NCBI RefSeq assembly: GCF_943913955.1
Contig: NZ_CALUAE010000009.1
Location: forward strand, 36,729-100,728
Direction of reading: 5' to 3'
Length of the DNA: 64,000 nucleotides
From: Mycolicibacterium bacteremicum
GTDB taxonomy: Bacteria; Actinomycetota; Actinomycetes; Mycobacteriales; Mycobacteriaceae
Part shown: piece by piece, positions 25,946 through 33,147 of the stretch
Position numbering within the stretch: the stretch's first letter is position 1
How the letters are laid out: each line of letters opens with the position of its first letter
Program-made: the position numbers and the translations under genes
Notes under the pieces: model-generated
Told to the model about the DNA's origin: nothing
Seen by the model: only the letters and a program-made list of their open reading frames with translations
Databases searched by the model: none

Positions 25946-26430
25946 TGGGCCTGACCCGCACCCGCGACCTCGCGGTGGCCACCGTGGTGACCGCGGTGCT
26001 GGCCTATCTGTTGGTCACCGGTCTGTACCGGTGGTTCCCGCCGATCACGCTGTGGACCGGGGTGTCGCTGCTCGCGGTGGCAATCGCCGAGGCCGGCTGG
26101 GGGCAGATCGTCCGGACCCGCATCGCCGAGGGCAAGATCGGCGTCGGCGGGGGACGGTTGCATCCGCTCGCGGTCGCCCGATCGGTCGTCATCGCCAAGG
26201 CGTCGGCATGGGTGGGAGCGCTGGTGCTCGGCTGGTGGATCGGCGTGCTCGGCTACCTGCTGCCGCGCCGGGACAGCCTGCGCGTGGCCGGCGAGGACAC
26301 CGGCGGTGCGGTGGTCGCCGCGCTGTGCGCGCTGGCGTTGGTCGCGGCGGGGGTGTGGTTGCAGCACTGCTGCAAGTCCCCCGACGACCAGGACGACAAC
26401 GCCGACCACCTCGGCAGCGCGGCGGAGTAG
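25945..26430 (+). CDS. DUF3180 membrane protein
   Basis: A 161-residue integral membrane protein with about four hydrophobic helices, corresponding to Rv3605c (DUF3180). Helices are at about residues 8-26, 34-50, 76-98 and 120-140, followed by a short acidic tail with two cysteines (QHCCKSPDDQDD). ATG 25945 shares one base with the folK stop. The gene always follows folK in mycobacteria but has no known enzymatic role; a link to folate synthesis rests only on position. Confidence 0.85.
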   Translation: MGLTRTRDLAVATVVTAVLAYLLVTGLYRWFPPITLWTGVSLLAVAIAEAGWGQIVRTRIAEGKIGVGGGRLHPLAVARSVVIAKASAWVGALVLGWWIGVLGYLLPRRDSLRVAGEDTGGAVVAALCALALVAAGVWLQHCCKSPDDQDDNADHLGSAAE

Positions 26431-26488
26431 CCGAATCGCCGCGCCGGTCGACACGCGATGCGACCTGCGACCGGTACAGTCGGAGCCC

Positions 26489-27790
26489 ATGACAGACCCC
26501 TCCCGCGGCATGCGCGTGCGACGCGTCAACCGCCGGCCGGGTTGGGTGCTGTTGACCGCGCTGCTGGTACTGGCCATCGTCGCCAGCACGGTCCTGGTTT
26601 TCACCAATCGCGTCGAATTGCTCAAGCTGGCCGTCGTATTGGCGTTGTGGGCCGCCGTTGCCGCGGCCTTCGTGTCCTTCATCTACCGCAGGCAGAGCGA
26701 TCTCGATCAGGCCAAGGTGCGCGACCTGAAGTACGTGTACGACCTGCAACTGGACCGGGAGATCTCGGCGCGGCGTGAATATGAACTCGCCGTCGAGACG
26801 CAGCTGCGCCGCGAGCTGGCCGCCGAGCTGCGCGCCCAATCGGCCGACGAGGTGGCCGCGCTGCGGGCCGAACTCGCGGCGCTGCGCGCGAACCTGGAGA
26901 TCCTGTTCGACGCCGACCTCGACCAACGGCCCGCGCTGGAGACCGAACGTCCGGCGGGCCGGGTCATCGCCAGCCGGATCGACGCCCCCGTGCGCAGCGA
27001 GGCCGAACCGCGCACCGAAGAGAGCCCGATCATCGACGTCCCGGCCGAACCGCAGCCGCCCGAGTTCGGGTGGGCCGCGCCGGCCGAGCCCGTCGGCGGC
27101 GCGCATCGTCGGCCGTCGGAAGCCGAGCCCTCCCCACCGCCGTGGCAGCGGCGCGCCGCTGTGCCCAACCCGATGCCCAACCCGGTACCGAATCCGGTAC
27201 CGACCCCGGCGCCGAATCCGGTACCGACCCCGGCGCCGCCGGTGGTGCCCCCGCGGGTGGAGCCGGTAGAGCCGTCCGAACCGCTGGTGGCGCAGTGGAA
27301 CCCGGTGCCGGCCGAGGGGCAGTGGATCCCCGCAGGCGCACCGGGCAGCAACTGGACGCAGTCCGAGCCGCGGCCCGAGCCGCCCGCTCCGCCCGTGCCG
27401 CCTGTGTCGTCGCCCCCGCCGCCGGTGCCGGTCCCCGCCCCGTCCGCTCCGGAGATGACCCCGCCGAACGCCGGCGGTGGCCGCCGCCGGCGCCGCGCCG
27501 AGGACGACGAAGCCGCCCCGCCTGCGGCGATGCCCGACCCCGACGCCGCGCCCGCCCCGCGCCGGGCCCGCCATGCGGTACCCGGCGAGGCCCCCACGTC
27601 ACCGCCGCCCGCCCCGGCCGCCCCGGAACCCGACGCCGTGCCCGCGCCGCGCCACCGCAGCCCCGAGGAGGCGGCACCCGAGCCGGAAGCAAGCGGTCAG
27701 CACTCCGGCGGGCAGCCCGTCTCCGAACTGCTCTCTCGCCTGCAGGCGGCCCCCGGCGGAGGCGGCCGGCGCCGACGCCGCGAGGAGTGA
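26489..27790 (+). CDS. Membrane protein with coiled coil and Pro-rich tail (Rv3604c-like)
   Basis: A 433-residue protein with two N-terminal helices (about residues 19-39 and 45-67), then a charged region of about 90 residues with heptad-like Leu/Ala spacing (coiled coil). A long low-complexity tail follows, about 280 residues rich in Pro, Glu and Arg, including tandem NPVPTPAP-type units near residues 230-250 and several RRRR clusters. It ends in an arginine patch. The topology suggests a membrane anchor with a large disordered cytoplasmic domain. A TACAGT -10 box at 26475-26480 lies just before ATG 26489, giving a nearly leaderless RNA. Function unknown. Confidence 0.82.
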   Translation: MTDPSRGMRVRRVNRRPGWVLLTALLVLAIVASTVLVFTNRVELLKLAVVLALWAAVAAAFVSFIYRRQSDLDQAKVRDLKYVYDLQLDREISARREYELAVETQLRRELAAELRAQSADEVAALRAELAALRANLEILFDADLDQRPALETERPAGRVIASRIDAPVRSEAEPRTEESPIIDVPAEPQPPEFGWAAPAEPVGGAHRRPSEAEPSPPPWQRRAAVPNPMPNPVPNPVPTPAPNPVPTPAPPVVPPRVEPVEPSEPLVAQWNPVPAEGQWIPAGAPGSNWTQSEPRPEPPAPPVPPVSSPPPPVPVPAPSAPEMTPPNAGGGRRRRRAEDDEAAPPAAMPDPDAAPAPRRARHAVPGEAPTSPPPAPAAPEPDAVPAPRHRSPEEAAPEPEASGQHSGGQPVSELLSRLQAAPGGGGRRRRREE

Positions 27791-27792
27791 GC

Positions 27793-27836
27793 TAGGCTCA
27801 CCGCAGTCCGTGCGGTACCCGCGATGCGGGACCGCA
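27793..27836 (+). promoter_or_regulatory. Promoter and leader hairpin of the pantothenate operon
   Basis: TAGGCT at 27793-27798 fits the mycobacterial -10 pattern TANNNT. About a dozen bases downstream begins a hairpin: TGCGG and CCCGC (27811-27821) pair with GCGGG and CCGCA (27826-27836), with small internal bulges and a three-base loop. It would form in the 5' leader of the DUF2520-panC-panD-coaX transcript, or serve as terminator of the upstream gene. Confidence 0.4.
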
Positions 27837-27872
27837 ACGTTGTGAATCAGCGAATATGCGAGGTCGTCTGTC

Positions 27873-28790
27873 ATGGTCGACGGACTCCGTCCGGCCCGGC
27901 TCAGCGTCGGCATCATCTCGGCAGGCCGGGTGGGCACCGCACTCGGCGTGGCCCTGGAACGGGCCGAGCACGTCGTGGTGGCCTGCAGCGCCATCTCGGC
28001 GGCCTCCCGTGACCGAGCGGCCCGGCGGTTACCGGACACCGCGGTGCTGCCCGTCCCGGAGGTTGCGGCCCGCGCCGAACTGCTGTTGCTGGCCGTACCC
28101 GACGCCGAACTGGGCACCCTGATCGGCGGGCTGGCCGCCACCGGCGCGGTGCGGGCCGGCACCATCGTGGTGCACACCTCGGGAGCCAACGGCATCGGCA
28201 TCCTGGCGCCGCTGACCGAGCAGGGCTGCCTGCCGCTGGCCATCCACCCGGCGATGACGTTCACCGGATCCGATGAGGACATCGTCCGGCTCTCGGATGC
28301 CTGCTTCGGTGTCACCGCCGCCGACGAGATCGGTTATGCCATCGGCCAGTCGCTGGTGCTGGAGATCGGTGGCGAGCCGTTCCGGGTCCGCGAGGACGCC
28401 CGCACGCTCTATCACGCCGCGCTGGCGCACGGCGGAAACCATCTGATCACCGTGGTGCTCGACGCGGTCGAGGCCCTGCGCGACGCATTGCGCGGCCAGG
28501 AACTCCTGGGGCAGGAACTGGTCGGGGACGCGCCCGGCGGACTGGCCGAGCGCATCGTGGCGCCGCTGGCGCGCGCCTCGCTGGAGAACGCGTTGCAACG
28601 CGGGCAGGCCGCGCTGACCGGACCGGTGGCGCGCGGTGACGCGGACGCTCTGGCCCGCCATCTGAACGCGTTGACCGAGGCCGATCCCGTTCTGGCACAG
28701 GCATATCGGGCCAACTCGCTGCGCACCGCCCAGCGGGCGCACGCGCCCGCGGATGTGTTCGAGGTACTCATCGACAAGGAGGCACCGTGA
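27873..28790 (+). CDS. Rossmann-fold DUF2520 protein (possible ketopantoate-reductase-like enzyme)
   Basis: A 305-residue protein corresponding to Rv3603c. The N-terminal NAD(P) fold is seen in VGIISAGRVGTALG and LLLLAVPDAEL, and the C-terminal helical DUF2520 half contains YHAALAHGGNHLITVV. The layout (Rossmann domain plus helical domain) is that of 6-phosphogluconate dehydrogenase-like and ketopantoate-reductase-like enzymes. The stop overlaps the panC start, so the protein is made together with PanC, which consumes pantoate. A role in forming pantoate is an inference from position, not shown by the family. Confidence 0.85.
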   Translation: MVDGLRPARLSVGIISAGRVGTALGVALERAEHVVVACSAISAASRDRAARRLPDTAVLPVPEVAARAELLLLAVPDAELGTLIGGLAATGAVRAGTIVVHTSGANGIGILAPLTEQGCLPLAIHPAMTFTGSDEDIVRLSDACFGVTAADEIGYAIGQSLVLEIGGEPFRVREDARTLYHAALAHGGNHLITVVLDAVEALRDALRGQELLGQELVGDAPGGLAERIVAPLARASLENALQRGQAALTGPVARGDADALARHLNALTEADPVLAQAYRANSLRTAQRAHAPADVFEVLIDKEAP

Positions 28791-29722
28791 TCGACCGCCG
28801 ACCGCCGGCGTTCAAGGCCGGGGAGCTCAACATCTATCGCCGGCCCGCCGATATCGCCGAGGTGACCCGCGCGCTGCGCAGCACCGGCCGACGGGTCATG
28901 CTGGTGCCCACCATGGGCGCCCTGCACGAGGGCCATCTCACCCTGGTCCGGCGCGCCCAGCAGGTGCCCGGCGCGGTGGTGGTGGTGTCGATCTTCGTCA
29001 ACCCCACCCAGTTCGGGCCCGGCGAGGATCTCGACGCCTACCCACGCACCCTCGACGAGGACCTCGCGGCGCTGCGTGCCGAGGGCGTGCAGATCGCTTT
29101 CACGCCGACCGCGGCCGACATGTACCCGGCCGGGCCGCGCACCTCGGTCCACGCCGGCGAGCTCGGATCCCAGCTCGAAGGAGCAGCGCGGCCAACGCAT
29201 TTCGCCGGCATGCTGACCATCGTGATGAAGCTGCTGCAGATCGTGGCGCCGGACCGGGCGTTCTTCGGCGAGAAGGACTATCAGCAGCTGGTGCTGATCC
29301 GGCAGATGGCCGACGACCTGAACCTGGGCACCCGGATCGTGGCGGTACCCATCGTGCGGGAGGCCGACGGGCTGGCGATGTCCTCGCGCAACCGCTACCT
29401 CGACGAACTGGAACGTGAACAGGCGCTGGCGATCCCGTCGGCGCTGCTGGCCGGCGTGTACGCCGCCGGCGAGGGTGCCGAGGCCGCCCTGGACGCTGCG
29501 CGGGCCGTGCTCGACGAGGTGCCCGCGATCACCGTGGACTATCTGGAGATCCGCGACGCCTGGCTGGGGCCCGCGCCGCAGACCGGCCGGGCCAGGATGC
29601 TGCTGGCCGCCCGCCTGGGCCGCACCCGGCTGCTGGACAACATCGCCATCGAGCTGGGCACGCCCTCGGGTGACGGGCCGGACGTCCCGTTCGACGAGCA
29701 CGAATTGCCCTGGAGGAATTGA
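28787..29722 (+). CDS. panC: Pantothenate synthetase
   Basis: A 311-residue ATP-dependent ligase joining pantoate and beta-alanine. The HIGH-type nucleotide motif is in PTMGALHEGHL, the substrate loop in FVNPTQFGPGEDLDAYPRT, and the KMSKS-equivalent in GLAMSSRNRYL. GTG 28787 overlaps the preceding stop (GTGA) and has AAGGAGG just upstream. It shares one base with the panD start. Confidence 0.96.
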   Translation: MIDRRPPAFKAGELNIYRRPADIAEVTRALRSTGRRVMLVPTMGALHEGHLTLVRRAQQVPGAVVVVSIFVNPTQFGPGEDLDAYPRTLDEDLAALRAEGVQIAFTPTAADMYPAGPRTSVHAGELGSQLEGAARPTHFAGMLTIVMKLLQIVAPDRAFFGEKDYQQLVLIRQMADDLNLGTRIVAVPIVREADGLAMSSRNRYLDELEREQALAIPSALLAGVYAAGEGAEAALDAARAVLDEVPAITVDYLEIRDAWLGPAPQTGRARMLLAARLGRTRLLDNIAIELGTPSGDGPDVPFDEHELPWRN

Positions 29723-30129
29723 TGTTACGCACGATGCTCAAATCGAAGATCCACCGCGCCACGGTGACCCAGGCCGATCTGCACTATGTCGGCTCGGTCA
29801 CCATCGACGCCGACCTGATGGAGGCCGCCGACCTGCTGGAGGGCGAACAGGTCACCATCGTCGACATCGACAACGGCAACCGGCTCATCACCTACGCCAT
29901 CACCGGTGCGCGCGGTAGCGGTGTCATCGGGATCAACGGGGCCGCAGCGCATCTGATCCATCCCGGGGACCTGGTGATCCTGATCGCCTACGGCACCATG
30001 GACGATGCGCTGGCACGCACCCATCAGCCGCGCATCGTCTTCGTCGACGCCGCCAACAAGCAGGTCGATCTCGGTTCGGACCCGGCCTTCGTGCCCGCCG
30101 ACGCCGCCGGCCTGATGTCACCGCGGTAA
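29722..30129 (+). CDS. panD: Aspartate 1-decarboxylase
   Basis: A 135-residue pyruvoyl enzyme that makes beta-alanine for PanC. Self-cleavage site is Gly24-Ser25 (YVGSVTID), yielding the alpha chain with its pyruvoyl group. The C-terminal tail (ADAAGLMSPR) is a little shorter than the 139-residue M. tuberculosis form whose tail is changed in pyrazinamide resistance. ATG 29722 follows GGAGG; an in-frame TTG one codon earlier is not needed. Confidence 0.96.
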   Translation: MLRTMLKSKIHRATVTQADLHYVGSVTIDADLMEAADLLEGEQVTIVDIDNGNRLITYAITGARGSGVIGINGAAAHLIHPGDLVILIAYGTMDDALARTHQPRIVFVDAANKQVDLGSDPAFVPADAAGLMSPR

Positions 30130-30131
30130 CC

Positions 30132-30935
30132 ATGCTGCTGGCAATAGACGTCCGCAACACGCACACCGTCGTCGGCCTGATCTCCGGCGCCGGCAGTTAC
30201 GGAAAAGTGGCGCAGCACTGGCGAATCCGCACCGAGTCCGAGGTCACCGCCGACGAGCTGGCGCTCACCATCGACGGTCTGATCGGAGACGACTCCGAAC
30301 GGCTCACCGGCGCCACCGCGCTGTCCACCGTGCCCTCGGTACTGCACGAGATCCGGCTGATGCTCGACCAGTACTGGCCCGCGGTACCGCAGGTGCTCAT
30401 CGAGCCCGGTGTCCGCACCGGGATCCCGCTGCTGGTCGACAATCCCAAGGAGGTCGGCGCGGACCGCATCGTCAACTGCCTGGCCGCCTACAGCAAGTAC
30501 CGCTCACCGGCCATCGTCGTCGATTTCGGTTCCTCGATCTGCGTGGACGTCGTCTCGGCCAAGGGTGAGTTCCTCGGCGGGGCGATCGCGCCCGGTGTGC
30601 AGGTGTCCTCGGACGCGGCGGCGGCCCGCTCCGCTGCGCTGCGCAGGGTCGAGCTCACCCGGCCGCGTTCGGTGATCGGCAAGAACACCGTCGAGTGCAT
30701 GCAGTCCGGCGCGGTGTTCGGCTTCGCCGCGCTGGTGGACGGACTGGTGGAGAAGATCCGCGCCGACGTCCCGGGTTTCGGCGGCTCCGACGTGGCCGTG
30801 GTCGCCACCGGCAACTCCGCGCCGCTGGTGCTACCCGATCTGCGCACCGTCGGCCATTACGACCAGCACCTGACCCTGGACGGCCTGCGGCTGGTGTTCG
30901 AGCGCAACCGCGACAACCAGCGCGGTCGTCGCTGA
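30132..30935 (+). CDS. coaX: Type III pantothenate kinase
   Basis: A 267-residue ASKHA-fold kinase family member; phosphorylates pantothenate in CoA synthesis. Visible are the N-terminal MLLAIDVRNTHTVVGL phosphate motif, the P-site GADRIVNCLAAY, and VVDFGSSICVDVV. Relatives usually read DVGNT at the start; here it is DVRNT. It is the third pan/CoA gene in a row, two bases after panD. In M. tuberculosis CoaX is reported inactive while CoaA is essential, so activity here should not be assumed. Confidence 0.93.
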   Translation: MLLAIDVRNTHTVVGLISGAGSYGKVAQHWRIRTESEVTADELALTIDGLIGDDSERLTGATALSTVPSVLHEIRLMLDQYWPAVPQVLIEPGVRTGIPLLVDNPKEVGADRIVNCLAAYSKYRSPAIVVDFGSSICVDVVSAKGEFLGGAIAPGVQVSSDAAAARSAALRRVELTRPRSVIGKNTVECMQSGAVFGFAALVDGLVEKIRADVPGFGGSDVAVVATGNSAPLVLPDLRTVGHYDQHLTLDGLRLVFERNRDNQRGRR

Positions 30936-30950
30936 TTAAGCTGGCATGTC

Positions 30951-32450
30951 GTGAGTTCTGTTGAAGACGACATCCCCGAGCAGTACCGGATCCGTCAGGC
31001 CAAGCGCGAGCGCCTGCTCGCCGAGGGCCGTGACCCCTATCCGGTCCAGGTGGCGCGCACCCACAGCCTCAGCGAGCTGCGGGCCGCCTACCCGGAACTG
31101 GCGGCCGACACCCAGACCGGCGATCTCGTCGGCGTTGCCGCCCGGGTCGTCTTCGCACGTAACTCGGGCAAGCTGTGCTTCGCGACGCTGCAGGACGGGG
31201 ACGGCACCCAGCTGCAGCTGATGATCAGCCTCGCCGAGGTGGGCCAGGAATCGCTGGACGCCTGGAAGGCCGATGTCGACCTCGGTGACATCGTGTTCGC
31301 GCACGGCCAGGTCATCAGCTCGCGCCGCGGTGAGCTTTCTGTGCTGGCCGATTCCTGGCAAATCGTGTCCAAGGCGCTGCGGCCGTTGCCGGTCGCGCAC
31401 AAGGAGATGAGCGAGGAGTCGCGGGTCCGGCAGCGCTATGTCGACCTGATCGTGCGCCCGGAGGCGCGCAGCATCGCCCGGCAGCGCATCGCCGTGGTGC
31501 GTGCGGTCCGGTCCGCCCTGGAACGCCGCGGATTCCTGGAGGTCGAGACCCCGATGCTGCAGACGCTGGCCGGCGGCGCGGCCGCGCGGCCGTTCGTCAC
31601 ACATTCCAATGCCCTCGACGCCGACCTCTACCTGCGTATCGCCCCGGAGTTGTTCCTCAAGCGGTGCCTGGTCGGCGGTTTCGAGAAGGTTTTCGAGTTG
31701 AATCGCAACTTTCGAAACGAAGGCGCCGATTCCACGCATTCACCGGAATTTGCGATGCTCGAGACATATCAGGCTTACGGTACGTACGACGATTCCGCCG
31801 TCGTGACCCGTGAACTTATTCAGGAAGTTGCCGACGAAGCACTCGGAACGCGGCAGGTGCCACTGGCCGATGGCACCATCTATGACCTCGACGGTGAATG
31901 GCAGACGCTGGAAATGTATCCATCGCTCTCTGCCGCGCTCGGCGAGGAGATCACCCCGGAAACCACCCTCGAACATCTGCTGTCGATCGCCGACCGGCTC
32001 GGCGTGGAGATTCCGTCCGACCGCGGATACGGACACGGGAAATTGGTCGAGGAACTCTGGGAACACACCGTCGGCGAGACGCTGTGGGAACCCACCTTCG
32101 TGCGCGATTTCCCGGTGGAGACGAGCCCGCTGACCCGTGCGCACCGCAGCATTCCCGGCGTCACCGAGAAGTGGGATCTCTATGTCCGCAAGTTCGAATT
32201 GGCCACCGGTTACTCGGAACTGATCGATCCGGTGATCCAGCGTGAGCGCTTTGCCGCCCAGGCCCGGGCGGCCGCCGCGGGCGATGACGAGGCAATGCAA
32301 CTGGACGAAGATTTCCTCGCCGCATTGGAGTTCGCGATGCCACCGACGACCGGAACCGGAATGGGTATTGATCGTCTCTTGATGGCTTTGACGGGCCTGA
32401 CGATTAGGGAGACGGTTTTGTTCCCGATTGTGCGCAGACACTCAAACTGA
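30951..32450 (+). CDS. lysS: Lysyl-tRNA synthetase (class II)
   Basis: A 499-residue synthetase with an N-terminal OB-fold anticodon domain (about residues 60-165) and the class II core: motif 1 region before FLEVETPMLQ, motif 2 FRNEGADSTHSPEF, motif 3 GMGIDRLLMAL. GTG 30951 is preceded by TAAGCT at 30937-30942 and lacks a ribosome-binding site, so it may be leaderless. The second half (from about 31690) uses many A/T-ending codons (gaa, aat, ttt, att, cat), unlike the strongly GC-ending first half and unlike the neighbours. The protein itself looks intact throughout. Confidence 0.95.
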   Translation: MSSVEDDIPEQYRIRQAKRERLLAEGRDPYPVQVARTHSLSELRAAYPELAADTQTGDLVGVAARVVFARNSGKLCFATLQDGDGTQLQLMISLAEVGQESLDAWKADVDLGDIVFAHGQVISSRRGELSVLADSWQIVSKALRPLPVAHKEMSEESRVRQRYVDLIVRPEARSIARQRIAVVRAVRSALERRGFLEVETPMLQTLAGGAAARPFVTHSNALDADLYLRIAPELFLKRCLVGGFEKVFELNRNFRNEGADSTHSPEFAMLETYQAYGTYDDSAVVTRELIQEVADEALGTRQVPLADGTIYDLDGEWQTLEMYPSLSAALGEEITPETTLEHLLSIADRLGVEIPSDRGYGHGKLVEELWEHTVGETLWEPTFVRDFPVETSPLTRAHRSIPGVTEKWDLYVRKFELATGYSELIDPVIQRERFAAQARAAAAGDDEAMQLDEDFLAALEFAMPPTTGTGMGIDRLLMALTGLTIRETVLFPIVRRHSN

Positions 32451-32559
32451 CTGCATTCACCGACGTGGTTGTTGAATGAATAACCGCAATATGTAAGCAT
32501 TGGCGGCAGGGGTTCGGGGGCGAATCTACGAGTGGCCACAGAAGGGTCAGTGTGAGCTA
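32451..32559 (+). promoter_or_regulatory. AT-rich promoter region of lsr2
   Basis: The first half of this gap is rich in A/T by the standards of this DNA (TTGTTGAATGAATAACC, then AATATGTAAGC). Candidate elements are TTGTTG near 32469 and TATGTA-type sequence near 32491. A GAAGGG site (32541-32546) stands 13 bp before ATG 32560. Lsr2 prefers AT-rich DNA and is known to regulate its own promoter, so binding here is plausible. Confidence 0.5.
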
Positions 32560-32901
32560 ATGGCGAAGAAAGTGACCGTCACGTTGGTCGACGATTTCGA
32601 CGGGGAAGCCGCCGCGGATGAAACCGTCGAATTCGCCCTCGACGGTGTGAGTTACGAGATCGACCTTTCTTCCAAGAACGCCGCAAAACTGCGTGGTGAC
32701 CTCAAGCAGTGGGTCGAGGCGGGGCGCCGGGTCGGCGGTCGCCGGCGCGGGCGCTCGGCAGGTACCGGCCGGGGCCGCGCGGCCATCGACCGCGAGCAGA
32801 GCGCGGCCATCCGGGACTGGGCCCGCCGCAACGGGCACAACGTGTCGACCCGCGGTCGCATCCCCGCCGACGTCATCGACGCCTTCCACGCGGCAACCTG
32901 A
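32560..32901 (+). CDS. lsr2: Nucleoid-associated protein Lsr2
   Basis: A 113-residue H-NS-like silencer. The N-terminal dimerisation/oligomerisation domain starts MAKKVTVTLVDDFDG, a basic Arg/Gly linker (GRRVGGRRRGRS) follows, and the C-terminal DNA-binding helices contain the RGR minor-groove hook (STRGRIPADVID). One residue longer than M. tuberculosis Lsr2 and nearly identical. It bridges and silences AT-rich, often horizontally acquired DNA. ATG 32560 is used; the frame is open 20 codons upstream without family similarity. Confidence 0.97.
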   Translation: MAKKVTVTLVDDFDGEAAADETVEFALDGVSYEIDLSSKNAAKLRGDLKQWVEAGRRVGGRRRGRSAGTGRGRAAIDREQSAAIRDWARRNGHNVSTRGRIPADVIDAFHAAT

Positions 32902-33147
32902 ACCGCGATTGCTCGCATCCGGCGCGCCGGTGCCGGTTTCAAGCTCCCCGCCCGGGTATCCCGATTCGCTGACGGCGAACTGTCCGCACCCCTTTTCGGG
33001 AAACGTTCGGGCTTCGCTGCGCGTTATGTCATCAACCGCGGCACCAAGAAAAGCACCCGTGCCGCGTGCCCACTACAGTGGACGGAAGGTGCGGCGAGTT
33101 TTCAGCGCACGTTGCCGACCTACGTGAGGAAGAGCAGGTAACCACGG
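32902..33147 (+). promoter_or_regulatory. clpC1 promoter and leader
   Basis: A 246-bp gap. TACAGT at 33074-33079 is a good -10 box, giving a leader of about 60 bases. AGGAAGAG and GCAGG precede the ATG at 33148. I could not recognise a convincing ClgR operator. No other gene is seen in the gap. Confidence 0.45.

Noticed and set aside
27170..27245. Repeats in the Rv3604c-like gene as a CRISPR or VNTR
   Set aside because: They are in-frame Pro-rich codon repeats of a disordered protein tail, without spacers.
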